A stretch of DNA of 64,000 bases from NCBI GenBank assembly GCA_934281605.1, contig CAKQXD010000001.1, positions 62,001-126,000 of the forward strand. The letters run 5' to 3'. The position numbers and the translations under genes are program-made. The DNA comes from an uncultured Clostridia bacterium (lineage in GTDB: Bacteria > Bacillota > Clostridia > Peptostreptococcales > Anaerovoracaceae). Below, in pieces: positions 47,877 to 56,392 of this stretch. The notes beneath the pieces were generated by a model. The model saw only the letters and a program-made list of their open reading frames with translations. It was not told the origin of the DNA and did no database searches. The number at the start of each line of letters is the position of its first letter. Within the stretch, counting starts at the first letter, position 1.

Positions 47877-49121
47877 ATGAGAAGAAGTCGTTTTGTTATG
47901 ATCGTAGCATTGCTGACTGCACTGATCTTCTGTGTGGAAACCAGTGCGGTAAGTGCGGCATCGCTGAGCGAGGTCAGAAAAAACATTCAGTCGAAACAGC
48001 AGGAAATCAAAGACAGCAAAGAAAAAGAACAGGATCTGTCGGATAAAATCGCAGCGATGGAGAAGCAGATCAGCAGCAAGGAAGCAGACATCAGCAAGCT
48101 GGAAAAAGCCATCGGGGAAGCGGAGACTCAGCTTGGAACCCTGCAGAAGCAGCTGAAGGAAGCGGAAGCCAAGGTGGATCAGCAGGATGAGGATCTGGGC
48201 TCCCGTCTGCGGAACATGTACAAGAATGGATCCATCGGATTTATCGACGTGCTGCTGGATTCCGACAATATTTCGGAATTCCTGACCAATCTGGACATGG
48301 TACAAAAAGTATACTCTCAGGACCAGGATACGCTGGAAACCTTAAAGGAAGCTTCGGCTGAAATCGATAAAAAGAAAAAAGAAATCGAATCTCTGCAGAG
48401 CGAGCTGACTGCATCAAAGGAACTGGTGCAGGAAGAAAAGCAGAGCCTGCAGGCAGATAAAACAGAAGTAGAAAAACAGAAAGCTACGGTTACTGCGGAC
48501 ATTGCAGAATCGGAGGATGAACTTGATCAGATGCAGGATGAAGAAGCTGCGATCGAGGAAGCGATCCGTGCCGAAGAGAAGAGAAAGGCTGAAGAAGCTG
48601 CAAAGAAGAATAACAGCTCTTCCAGCAGTTCCTCGAGCTCATCCTCGAAACCGAGCTCGTCAAAGCCAAGTTCATCGTCATCTTCCAAGCCGTCTACAAG
48701 CGGCAAGCTGACTACATATAAAGGAGTGACGATGCAGTTCCCGGCACCGTCCATGACGAGAAAATCTTCAAACTTCGGATACAGAACCCATCCGATCAAG
48801 CACACCAAGAGACTGCATGCCGGAGTCGATCTGGCTGCACCGGGCGGATCTCCGATCGTAGCGGCTATGTCCGGCAAGGTCATTCTGGCGAGATCCGGAT
48901 CGGGATACGGTAATTATATTATCGTTGACCACGGAAACGGATATGCAACGCTGTACGCACACTGCTCCAAGCTCTTAGTCAAGAAGGGGCAGAGCGTTTC
49001 CAGAGGACAGCAAATTGCTAAGGTGGGATCGACCGGCTTATCGACAGGATACCATTTACATTTTGAAGTTCGTGTAAAGGGATCTCCAGTAAACCCAGCT
49101 CCATATATTGGATTAACCTAG
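47877..49121 (+). CDS. Coiled-coil M23 peptidase, EnvC/PcsB-like murein hydrolase (copy 1)
   Basis: 414 residues. Signal peptide to about residue 30 (VSAAS), a long coiled coil (about 30-225), a Ser-Lys-Pro linker (about 243-275, mostly serine) and a LytM/M23 domain (about 285-414). The zinc ligands are HAGVD (HxxxD) and HLHFE (HxH), so the peptidase should be active, cutting peptidoglycan cross-bridges. RLRNMYKNGSIGFIDVLLDS in the coiled coil is the FtsX-facing element typical of this class. The start ATG 47877 follows AGGAGG. Position right after ftsEX implies FtsEX-gated activity. Confidence 0.93.
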   Translation: MRRSRFVMIVALLTALIFCVETSAVSAASLSEVRKNIQSKQQEIKDSKEKEQDLSDKIAAMEKQISSKEADISKLEKAIGEAETQLGTLQKQLKEAEAKVDQQDEDLGSRLRNMYKNGSIGFIDVLLDSDNISEFLTNLDMVQKVYSQDQDTLETLKEASAEIDKKKKEIESLQSELTASKELVQEEKQSLQADKTEVEKQKATVTADIAESEDELDQMQDEEAAIEEAIRAEEKRKAEEAAKKNNSSSSSSSSSSSKPSSSKPSSSSSSKPSTSGKLTTYKGVTMQFPAPSMTRKSSNFGYRTHPIKHTKRLHAGVDLAAPGGSPIVAAMSGKVILARSGSGYGNYIIVDHGNGYATLYAHCSKLLVKKGQSVSRGQQIAKVGSTGLSTGYHLHFEVRVKGSPVNPAPYIGLT

Positions 49122-49171
49122 AACATTACCTTTGGTATCGCCATAAGTAATTGCGAAAGGAGAAAGAAGCA

Positions 49172-50293
49172 ATGAAAAGAAGATCCCGCATCGTGATGAT
49201 CGTTGCGCTTCTGACGATACTGGCGCTGGGCATGGAAACTGCAGTGGCGAGCGCAGCATCTCTCAGTCAGATACAGAAGAATATCAAAAATAAACAGCAG
49301 GAGCTGAATAAAAGCAAAGCACAGGAAAAAAGTCTGGCGGATCAGGTGATCGATCTGGATCAGCAGATCAGTCAGAAAGAAGATAATATCGCGGAACTGG
49401 AATCCGCCATCAGTGAGGCGGAAGCTCACTTGGCCGTTCTGGAAACCGAACTGAAAGCGGCGGAGGAGAAGGTGGACGAGCAGAATAAGAATCTGAATGC
49501 CCGTCTGCGGAACATGTATAAAAACGGCACGGTAGGTTTTATCGATGTTCTGATGGACTCCGGGAGCTTTTCGGAGTTTCTCAACAATCTGTCGCTGGTA
49601 GAAAAGGTATATACCAGCGACAAGGATGTGCTGGCGGAGCTGCAGAAGATCTATGATGAAATAGACGCCAAGAAGAAGGAAATTGAATCCGCTAAACAGG
49701 AACTGGCTTCGGCCAAGGCGACGGCAGAGGAAGAAAAGGAGAGTCTGCAGGCGGACAAGTCTTCCGTAGAAAAGAAGAAAGCTGCTATCGCAGCGGATTC
49801 TGCTGAAACTCAGAAAGAACTGGAGCGTCTGGAGGCGGATGCGAGGGCGCTGACATCCACTATTAATAAGGGAAGCAGTTCCGGAACGAAATATACCGGT
49901 GGCGTTATGGTATGGCCGGCTCCACAGTATACGAGGATTTCTTCGGAGTTTGGAGGTCGTACTCACCCGGTGTCAGGTGAATATAAATATCACAGCGGAA
50001 TAGATTTGGCTGCTCCAAATGGTTCGCCGATTTTGGCGGCAGCATCCGGCAAGGTGATCATCGCAGGCAATACGGGTAACGGCTACGGCAATTATGTGGT
50101 AATCGACCATGGCGGAGGGATCACGACGCTGTACGGTCACTGCTCTAAGCTGCTGGTCAAGAAGGGTCAATCGGTGTCTCGCGGACAGCAGATCGCCAAG
50201 GTGGGGACTACTGGCTTATCAACGGGATATCATTTACACTTTGAAGTACGAGTAAAAGGTGCCTGTGTCAATCCGAAAAAATACATTACATAG
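49172..50293 (+). CDS. Coiled-coil M23 peptidase, EnvC/PcsB-like murein hydrolase (copy 2)
   Basis: 373 residues, a tandem paralog of the preceding gene. Signal peptide, coiled coil with RLRNMYKNGTVGFIDVLMDS, M23 domain with HSGIDLAAP and HLHFE. It has only a short SSGTKYTGG link instead of the serine-rich linker. The C-terminal 60 residues are nearly the same in both copies (LLVKKGQSVSRGQQIAKVG). The ATG at 49172 has AAAGGAGA 8 bases upstream. Two effectors behind one FtsEX suggests division of labour, such as septal versus lateral wall. Confidence 0.93.
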   Translation: MKRRSRIVMIVALLTILALGMETAVASAASLSQIQKNIKNKQQELNKSKAQEKSLADQVIDLDQQISQKEDNIAELESAISEAEAHLAVLETELKAAEEKVDEQNKNLNARLRNMYKNGTVGFIDVLMDSGSFSEFLNNLSLVEKVYTSDKDVLAELQKIYDEIDAKKKEIESAKQELASAKATAEEEKESLQADKSSVEKKKAAIAADSAETQKELERLEADARALTSTINKGSSSGTKYTGGVMVWPAPQYTRISSEFGGRTHPVSGEYKYHSGIDLAAPNGSPILAAASGKVIIAGNTGNGYGNYVVIDHGGGITTLYGHCSKLLVKKGQSVSRGQQIAKVGTTGLSTGYHLHFEVRVKGACVNPKKYIT

Positions 50294-50325
50294 AAAGGTA
50301 TTATGGAAACTAAAGAGGAATCATT

Positions 50326-51978
50326 ATGAGAAAAACAGAAGAAATATTGCGGACGCTTCTTCATCAGAAGGGAATCGATACGCAGGAAGATATTTCGGAG
50401 TTTTTGTCAGACAGACCACAGAAAACATACGATCCATTCCTGCTCTACAATATGGAAGCAGGAGTGGATTTGCTTTTATCTGAGATAAAGAAGAATACGA
50501 AAATCTGTATCTATGGAGATTACGACGCCGACGGGGTCACTTCCGTGTGTATTCTGTCTTCCGTGCTGTCCCATCTGACAAGCAACTTCATCCACTATAT
50601 CCCGTCTCGTGTAGAAGAAGGATACGGGCTGAATAAGAATGCCGTGCGGAAGCTGGCGGATCAGGGGGTAGGTCTGATCGTAACAGTGGACTGCGGCAGC
50701 GTTTCCTGCGAGGAGGCGGATCTGGCCAGAGAGCTGGGAATGAAAATGATCGTGACGGATCATCATAGTATTGACGGGAAAAAGGCGGACTGCATCGTGA
50801 TCAATCCCAAGCAGAAGGAAGACTCCTATCCCTTTGACGGCATCGCCGGCTGCGGCGTTGCTTTTAAGCTGTGTCAGGCTTTGCAGAAGCGGACTGGACT
50901 TCCCAAGAGCGTCTTAAACGAAGTGCTGGATCTGCTGGCTGTGGGAACGGTAGCCGATGTGGTGCCGCTGCTGGATGAGAATCGCACGTTTGTGAAATAC
51001 GGCCTGGCGCGGATCAACGCGGGCACGAGACCTGCTATGAAGAGCCTGAAAGAAGGCATTTCCTTAAAGAATGTCGCTTCGGAAAACATCGCCTTCGGCA
51101 TCGGTCCCCATATCAATGCAGCAGGCAGAATGGCAGAGGCAGAAGAAGCGGTGCAGCTCTTTATAAGCCGTGATCCTCAGACGATCCACAGGCAGGTGGA
51201 AAAGCTGATCCATTACAATACCGACCGGAAACAGAAGCAGGAGGACGCCTATAAACGGGGGTTGGCTATTCTGGAGGAAGAAGGTCGGGAGGAGGACTTT
51301 ATCGTTCTGCCCATGACGGACATCCACGAGGGCGTCGGCGGTATCGTTGCCGGTAAGATCAAGGAAGAAAAGAACCGACCTATCGTCATCGTGACCCCGT
51401 CGGGAGAAGGCTTCCTGAAGGGAACGGGACGAAGCATCGATCCGGTGGACATCTATGCAGTCCTGAAAAAGTGCGATGACACATACGGGCTGTTTGAACG
51501 GTTTGGCGGACACAGAAGCGCCTGCGGATTCCTCATGGCGGAGGAAAAGCTGAGCCTGTTGCGGCAGGCTGTGCAGGAGCAGATGGACGTCTTAAAGGCG
51601 GAGGATCCGCATATATTTGACAGTAATGTAACATGGGATCTGGAACTGGATCCGGCGGAGGTCACGGTGGATCTGGCGGAGACGCTGGATCAGCTGGAGC
51701 CTTTTGGCAAGGATAACGAGCGGCCGAAATTCCTGCTGCGGGATGTGACTTTACAGGGAGTACGCTTTATGGGGGCGGATGAGACCCATGCCCGTTTCAC
51801 GGCAGTATCTCAGGCGGGAGCACGGGCGGACTGCGTACTCTTTCGAAAAGCGCAGGAGTGGCGGAGCCTGCTTTGCAGCGAGGAACCGGTGGACCTCATC
51901 GGGAGCATCGACGTGCAGCAGTGGCAGGGCCGGACGAGAGTACAGCTAATGATAGAGGAGATGAAAGCATGGAACTGA
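50326..51978 (+). CDS. recJ: Single-stranded-DNA-specific exonuclease RecJ
   Basis: 550 residues, the short RecJ form. 5'-3' ssDNA exonuclease in recombination and repair. DHH phosphoesterase motifs: YGDYDADGVTSV, TVDCGSVSCEEA, VTDHHSI and, further on, INAAGRMAEAEEAV. The DHHA1 part has GFLKGTGRSID and RFGGHRSACGF, and the C-terminal OB-like part has LEPFGKDNERPKF. Follows the M23 gene by 32 bases; its 3' end overlaps ctpA by 10 bases. Confidence 0.95.
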   Translation: MRKTEEILRTLLHQKGIDTQEDISEFLSDRPQKTYDPFLLYNMEAGVDLLLSEIKKNTKICIYGDYDADGVTSVCILSSVLSHLTSNFIHYIPSRVEEGYGLNKNAVRKLADQGVGLIVTVDCGSVSCEEADLARELGMKMIVTDHHSIDGKKADCIVINPKQKEDSYPFDGIAGCGVAFKLCQALQKRTGLPKSVLNEVLDLLAVGTVADVVPLLDENRTFVKYGLARINAGTRPAMKSLKEGISLKNVASENIAFGIGPHINAAGRMAEAEEAVQLFISRDPQTIHRQVEKLIHYNTDRKQKQEDAYKRGLAILEEEGREEDFIVLPMTDIHEGVGGIVAGKIKEEKNRPIVIVTPSGEGFLKGTGRSIDPVDIYAVLKKCDDTYGLFERFGGHRSACGFLMAEEKLSLLRQAVQEQMDVLKAEDPHIFDSNVTWDLELDPAEVTVDLAETLDQLEPFGKDNERPKFLLRDVTLQGVRFMGADETHARFTAVSQAGARADCVLFRKAQEWRSLLCSEEPVDLIGSIDVQQWQGRTRVQLMIEEMKAWN

Positions 51979-53135
51979 CGAAGAAAAAACTGATCGCCAT
52001 CCTGGTGGCGGCATTTCTGGCAGGCGGTGTGGTGACGGCAGGAGCCGGTTTTGCTATCTGCAAAGGTGCGCTGGGATATGTCAGCGTGTCGAAGGAAGAA
52101 TACAACAGCATGAAGGATACATACGAGCGCTTCGGCAAGGTGGAGCAGCTCTACGATACGATAAATGAGAGCTATTACAGGGACGTTGACGAACAGGATG
52201 TGGTAGACGGCGCCTGCAAGGGTCTGGTGGCAGGTCTGGGCGATCCGTACTCCTCCTATATGACCAAGGAAGAATACGAAAACTGGAAGTCTTCGGCGAC
52301 AGGCGAATATTCCGGCATCGGTGTGACCTTTTCCCAGGATAAGAACGGGAATTATGTCATCGTAGGTGTGACAAAGGATTCGCCGGCAGCGAAGGCCGGA
52401 CTGAAAGCCGGGGACTATATCGTCGAAGTGGACGGCAAGACCTACGACGATATGGATGTGATGGCCAAGTCTATCCGAGGAGAAGCAGGAACCAAGGTGA
52501 AGGTGGTTTACGTGCGGGATAATAAGAAGAACGAAGTCAGCATCACCAGAGAGAAAATCGTGGAAAAGAGCGTCGAATACAAGATGCTGGACGGCAAGAT
52601 CGGATATATCAAACTGAGCAGCTTTATCAGTTCTTCTGCCGATGATTTCTCGGCAGCGCTGAAGGATCTGGAAGGTCAGGGGGCGAAAGGCCTGATCCTG
52701 GATCTTCGGGATAACGGAGGCGGTCTGGTGGATCAGTGCATCGACATTGCCGACGAATTTCTGGATGAAGGCGTCGTGACTTATGTGGAAGACAAGAACG
52801 GTAAAAAACAGGAATACAAGTCCAAAGACGGCAAGACGGATCTGACCACGGTAGTTCTGGTCAACGGAAACAGTGCCAGCTGTTCGGAGATCCTGGCAGG
52901 CGCATTGAAGGATAATGGCTGCAAGCTGGTAGGCGAGACGACATTCGGTAAGGGCGTCATCCAGTCTACGGCAGAGCTGAAGGACGGATCGGCATTGAAG
53001 CTGACCATCATGCAGTATTTCTCGCCGAAGGGCAGCGCCATTCAGGACAAGGGAATCAAGCCGGACTATGAAGTGAAGAACGATGAAAATTCCAAGACCG
53101 ACAAGCAGCTGCAGAAAGCACAGAGTCTGTTCTAA
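51969..53135 (+). CDS. ctpA: C-terminal processing peptidase, S41 family
   Basis: 388 residues. One N-terminal membrane anchor (about 6-30), a PDZ domain (about 95-190; GIGVTFSQDKNG and SPAAKAGLKAGDYI) and an S41 protease domain with catalytic Ser in NGNSASCSEIL and Lys in ETTFGKGVIQ. Acts on the outer side of the membrane, trimming C termini of exported proteins. The start ATG 51969 lies inside the recJ end, with AGAGGAG 8 bases upstream; a longer frame upstream runs through recJ and is not used. Confidence 0.94.
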   Translation: MELTKKKLIAILVAAFLAGGVVTAGAGFAICKGALGYVSVSKEEYNSMKDTYERFGKVEQLYDTINESYYRDVDEQDVVDGACKGLVAGLGDPYSSYMTKEEYENWKSSATGEYSGIGVTFSQDKNGNYVIVGVTKDSPAAKAGLKAGDYIVEVDGKTYDDMDVMAKSIRGEAGTKVKVVYVRDNKKNEVSITREKIVEKSVEYKMLDGKIGYIKLSSFISSSADDFSAALKDLEGQGAKGLILDLRDNGGGLVDQCIDIADEFLDEGVVTYVEDKNGKKQEYKSKDGKTDLTTVVLVNGNSASCSEILAGALKDNGCKLVGETTFGKGVIQSTAELKDGSALKLTIMQYFSPKGSAIQDKGIKPDYEVKNDENSKTDKQLQKAQSLF

Positions 53136-53164
53136 GGGAATGCTTTATAGCGTTAAAGTAATAG

Positions 53165-53194
53165 TTGACTGGCCGCAACGGTCCATGGTAAAAT
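53165..53194 (+). promoter_or_regulatory. Promoter of the YerC-type gene
   Basis: TTGACT (53165-53170), 18-base spacer, TAAAAT (53189-53194). The CATGGTAAAAT at the -10 recurs before the gene at 54614. Confidence 0.65.
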
Positions 53195-53229
53195 CTTGAT
53201 AGAGTGATTGATTAGGAAAGGAACGTGTC

Positions 53230-53532
53230 ATGGCTTACGAATCTAAATTCAAACGAGACGATATTGACGAGTTGTTCCGGGCGATCCTGCTGCTTCAGGA
53301 TGAAGAGGACTGCTACCGGTTTTTCGAGGATGTATGCACGGTCAACGAGATCCATGCCATCGCGCAGCGGCTGCAGGTGGCCAAGCTTTTGTCGGAAGAC
53401 AAGACCTACAGTGAGATCGAGTCCATCACCAAGGCCTCTACGGCGACCATCAGCCGGATCAACAAATGCCTGGTGTACGGTGCAGACGGATACAAACGGA
53501 TCCTGGAGAGACTGGCGGCGGAAGAAGATTAA
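53230..53532 (+). CDS. YerC/YecD-family TrpR-like DNA-binding protein
   Basis: 100 residues. Helical TrpR-superfamily protein with a helix-turn-helix at about 56-80 (KTYSEIESITKASTATISR). LFRAILLLQDEEDCYRFFED and VNEIHAIAQRLQVAKLL define the YerC/YecD group, of unknown ligand. It lacks clear tryptophan-binding residues. The terminator 16 bases after its stop makes it monocistronic, or nearly so. Confidence 0.92.
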   Translation: MAYESKFKRDDIDELFRAILLLQDEEDCYRFFEDVCTVNEIHAIAQRLQVAKLLSEDKTYSEIESITKASTATISRINKCLVYGADGYKRILERLAAEED

Positions 53533-53547
53533 TACGGAAAGAGGAGC

Positions 53548-53575
53548 GGCGGAACATAGTTGTTCCGCCCTTTTT
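53548..53575 (+). terminator. Terminator between the YerC-type gene and the PPTase gene
   Basis: A 9-bp perfect stem GGCGGAACA with TGTTCCGCC, loop TAGT, then CTTTTT. It ends 9 bases before the PPTase start codon. Confidence 0.85.
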
Positions 53576-53584
53576 AGAATCAAA

Positions 53585-54079
53585 ATGGAGATCAGAATAT
53601 ACGAAGATTATCGGGAAATGTTCCCGGACAGAAAGGGTCGTGAGCTGACGGACCGGCTGCTTTCCCATGCGCTGGCAGATGCCGGTCTGCCGGATCTTGA
53701 AATCCTGCGGACGGATAAGGGCAAGCCGTATGTAAACAGTACAAACATCTATATTTCGGCCAGTCACAGCAAAAATCTTTTTGCCTGCCTCATAGGAGAC
53801 AGGCCGCTGGGGATCGATCTGCAGCACGGCAGAAAGCTGGACCCCGATAAGATCGCCGGCAGGTACTTTGCAGAAGAAGAGGCGGAGCTGGTAAGAAAGC
53901 TGGGAGCACCGGAATTCTTTCGCCTGTGGGCGCGGAAAGAAGCCTTTTCCAAGTACACGGGAAGAGGCCTGGAAGACGTGATGGCCGGGATCTCGGTCTT
54001 AAACAGGATGGACGTGGAATTTTTGGATTTTCAGTGGGAGAAGGATGCGTACTGCTCCTGCTGCATAAAAAAGGAGTAA
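53585..54079 (+). CDS. 4'-phosphopantetheinyl transferase, Sfp type
   Basis: 164 residues from ATG 53585. Transfers phosphopantetheine from CoA to carrier-domain serines. The GKPYV strand, LGIDLQHG (magnesium Asp, D78) and WARKEAFSKYTGRGL (W115, K118, E119, K123) are the family's three signature sites. It is shorter than full Sfp (about 220), closer to compact forms. The start is odd: a terminator ends just before it and no Shine-Dalgarno is visible, so expression may need read-through or a leaderless message. It is the only such enzyme in the window and could prime the synthetases at 1-10373 (S991, S1524), although they are 43 kb away. recX follows by 12 bases. Confidence 0.85.
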   Translation: MEIRIYEDYREMFPDRKGRELTDRLLSHALADAGLPDLEILRTDKGKPYVNSTNIYISASHSKNLFACLIGDRPLGIDLQHGRKLDPDKIAGRYFAEEEAELVRKLGAPEFFRLWARKEAFSKYTGRGLEDVMAGISVLNRMDVEFLDFQWEKDAYCSCCIKKE

Positions 54080-54091
54080 GAGGAGTAAGGG

Positions 54092-54553
54092 ATGGATGTA
54101 AGAGAAAAGGCGGTGTCGTACCTTAACAGCCGGCCGAGAACGCGGCAGGAAGTGATGCGGCATCTGAAAGACAAAGGATTCTCCGAGGAAGAGATCCTGG
54201 AGACGGTGAAAGAACTGGAAGAGTATCATTATATCGACGATCTGGCTTACAGCAGGATGTATTTCGAGTACGGCTTTGAGAAAGGCCGGGGAAGAAACAG
54301 GATCCGCCGGGAGCTGGCGGAGAAGGGGGTGTCCTCGGAGATCATCGAAATCGCCTACGACGAACTGGAGGAGGTGCCCGATGAATTTGAAATGGCACTT
54401 TCTATTGCGGGGAGTATCGTTCGCGGGATCGATCCCAGCGAGCTGGAGTATTCTGAGAAGCGAAAGCTGGAAGGAAGAATCGGAAGGCGGCTGGCCGGCA
54501 GAGGATTTTCCATGGATACGATCCATAAAGTAGCCGGCAGATTGTTGTATTAA
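54092..54553 (+). CDS. recX: Regulatory protein RecX
   Basis: 153 residues. RecX family: three tandem three-helix repeats (SRPRTRQEVMRHLKDKGFSE; DDLAYSRMYFEY; GRGRNRIRRELAEKGVSSE). RecX binds RecA filaments and limits or modulates strand exchange. GAGGAG lies just before the ATG. Likely co-transcribed with the PPTase gene; no recA is in the window. Confidence 0.88.
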   Translation: MDVREKAVSYLNSRPRTRQEVMRHLKDKGFSEEEILETVKELEEYHYIDDLAYSRMYFEYGFEKGRGRNRIRRELAEKGVSSEIIEIAYDELEEVPDEFEMALSIAGSIVRGIDPSELEYSEKRKLEGRIGRRLAGRGFSMDTIHKVAGRLLY

Positions 54554-54574
54554 AGGGAACCTTCATGGTAAAAT
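54545..54574 (+). promoter_or_regulatory. Candidate promoter of the gene at 54614
   Basis: TTGTAT (54545-54550), 18 bases, TAAAAT (54569-54574) in the context CATGGTAAAAT, as at 53189. It overlaps the recX stop. Confidence 0.5.
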
Positions 54575-54613
54575 AGATAAGTTAGTGTAAGATAAGAACA
54601 AAAGGAGTCAAGA

Positions 54614-55090
54614 ATGGAATATAAGAAGCAGCTGATTAAGAAAATCGAATCGTTTTATGTGGATGTTGTGGAAGAGTTCAAGGAAGCAGAACTTCAGATC
54701 ATGGCGGACTCGAAATTTCGCAGTATCTTCAAGAAAAAGGATTATGATGGAAATATCGCTAAGCTGAGAAGCTGCAAGAAGGGGGCACAGAAGATCCGCA
54801 CCACCGATCTGCAGGTGCCTAAGGCGGATAAGACTACGGCTGAAGTTGTCCGGACGTTTGAAAGCTGCATCCGCAGGTTCAACGCTCTGTGCGACGCTTA
54901 TATCAGTCTGCAGGACGCTTTGAAAAAGAAGGCGGCCAAGCAGCCTCTCAAGTACTCCGAGTACAATGACATCTTCAAGACCATGAAGGAGAAGAGAGAG
55001 GCGCTCAACGATGAGCTTCACGAGCTGGACATCATCTACACCGATTATTCGTATGATGAGGATGAAGATCCGTACACGTTCCTGAACTAG
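54614..55090 (+). CDS. Hypothetical all-helical protein
   Basis: 158 residues, not recognized. Predicted almost wholly alpha-helical and charged, with no membrane helix. An N-terminal amphipathic stretch (MEYKKQLIKKIESFY), KKDYDGNIAKLRSCKKGAQKI in the middle and an acidic end (YSYDEDEDPYTFLN). AAAGGAG precedes the ATG. It has its own candidate promoter and sits 33 bases before rmuC. Real by ribosome site and codon use; function unknown. Confidence 0.75.
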   Translation: MEYKKQLIKKIESFYVDVVEEFKEAELQIMADSKFRSIFKKKDYDGNIAKLRSCKKGAQKIRTTDLQVPKADKTTAEVVRTFESCIRRFNALCDAYISLQDALKKKAAKQPLKYSEYNDIFKTMKEKREALNDELHELDIIYTDYSYDEDEDPYTFLN

Positions 55091-55123
55091 GAAGCGGGCG
55101 GAAGACTACAGAGACAACAGGGT

Positions 55124-56392
55124 ATGGAGCATATGAACGTATTATTGATTGGAGTATTGACAGCGCTGCTGGTTCTGATCGTACTGATGATCATTCTGCT
55201 GATCCGCACAGGATCCCGGAATTCCGGTCCGGCGGGCTACGGCGGTCATCTGCCGCGGGAGCTGCGGGAAGAGATGTACCGGTCGCGGCAGGAAACCATC
55301 GGCATGGTGCAGAGCAGCGTGAAGAATATGGGCGATATGCTGTCCCAGGCACAGCGGGAGAGCATGGAGCTGCAAAGCCGGCGTCTGTCGGAGCTGAACA
55401 AGCAGTTCGCACGCACATCCATGGACATCGAGCAGCGGCTGGAGAACATCCGCATCTCCATGGAGCACAAGGTATCCGTCATGACAGAGGAGAACAACCG
55501 GCAGCTGACGGAGATGCGTAATACAGTGGACGAGAAGCTGCAGAAGACGCTGGAGGAGCGGATCGGCAGATCCTTTCGCCAGGTCAGCGAAAGCCTGCAG
55601 CAGGTAACGCGAGGTCTGGGAGAGATGCAGAACCTGGCAGCCGGCGTGGGAGATTTGAAAAAAGTCCTCTCAAACGTCAAGACGCGAGGCATCGTGGGAG
55701 AAATCCAGCTGGGGGCTATTTTGCAGCAGATCCTGTCGCCGGAGCAATATGAAGAAAACATCGCAGTCAAGGGCGGAAGCGAACGGGTGGAATATGCGGT
55801 CAAGTTCCCGGGCGAAGGGGACAGACCAGTCTACCTTCCCATCGATTCCAAGTTCCCGGGTGACGCTTATCTGAATCTGCAGGATGCTTACGATACGGGC
55901 GACCGGCAGCTGATCAAAATGGCGACCGACAACCTGAGGAACGCTGTTATCAAGGCTGCGAAGGATATTCGGACGAAATACATCCATCCGCCGCAGACGA
56001 CGGAGTTCGCTATTTTATTCCTGCCTTTTGAGGGACTGTACGCGGAAGTTTTAAGGCTCGGCATCGTAGAGAGCCTGCAGCGGGATTACCGGATCAACAT
56101 CGCAGGGCCTACCACCATGGCGGCCATGCTCAACAGCTTTCAGATGGGCTTTAAGTCCATCGCGCTGCAGCGTCGTTCCGGTGAAGTCTGGGATACGCTG
56201 GCGAAAGTACGGACGGAGTTTGACAAGTTCGGCAATGTTCTGGTGAAGACCCAGACCAAGATGGAGCAGGCCCAGAAGGATCTGGAGGCTCTTGTAGGCG
56301 TGCGGACGCGAGGCATCCAGCGGGCGCTGAAAAACGTTTCCGTGCTGGGAGACGAGACGGAGGAAGAATATGAGCATTTACGCGATCGCTGA
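55124..56392 (+). CDS. rmuC: DNA recombination protein RmuC
   Basis: 422 residues. An N-terminal membrane helix (about 4-27), a coiled coil (about 45-165) and a PD-(D/E)XK-like RmuC core (about 180-390) with TRGIVGEIQLGAILQQIL, PIDSKFPGDAYLNL and FLPFEGLYAEVLR. RmuC proteins limit inversions and rearrangements, probably as nucleases. The first ATG (55124) lacks a clear ribosome site. The in-frame ATG at 55133 has GGAG close before it and is an alternative. Its end overlaps the phosphoesterase gene by 23 bases. Confidence 0.92.
   Translation: MEHMNVLLIGVLTALLVLIVLMIILLIRTGSRNSGPAGYGGHLPRELREEMYRSRQETIGMVQSSVKNMGDMLSQAQRESMELQSRRLSELNKQFARTSMDIEQRLENIRISMEHKVSVMTEENNRQLTEMRNTVDEKLQKTLEERIGRSFRQVSESLQQVTRGLGEMQNLAAGVGDLKKVLSNVKTRGIVGEIQLGAILQQILSPEQYEENIAVKGGSERVEYAVKFPGEGDRPVYLPIDSKFPGDAYLNLQDAYDTGDRQLIKMATDNLRNAVIKAAKDIRTKYIHPPQTTEFAILFLPFEGLYAEVLRLGIVESLQRDYRINIAGPTTMAAMLNSFQMGFKSIALQRRSGEVWDTLAKVRTEFDKFGNVLVKTQTKMEQAQKDLEALVGVRTRGIQRALKNVSVLGDETEEEYEHLRDR

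Noticed and set aside
49100..49171. Terminator or extra promoter between the two M23 genes
   Set aside because: No stem with T tract and no -10/-35 pair found; the genes look co-transcribed.
53225..53584. 120-codon extension upstream of the phosphopantetheinyl transferase in the same frame
   Set aside because: It runs out of frame through the YerC-type gene and the terminator, and its translation shows no PPTase homology.
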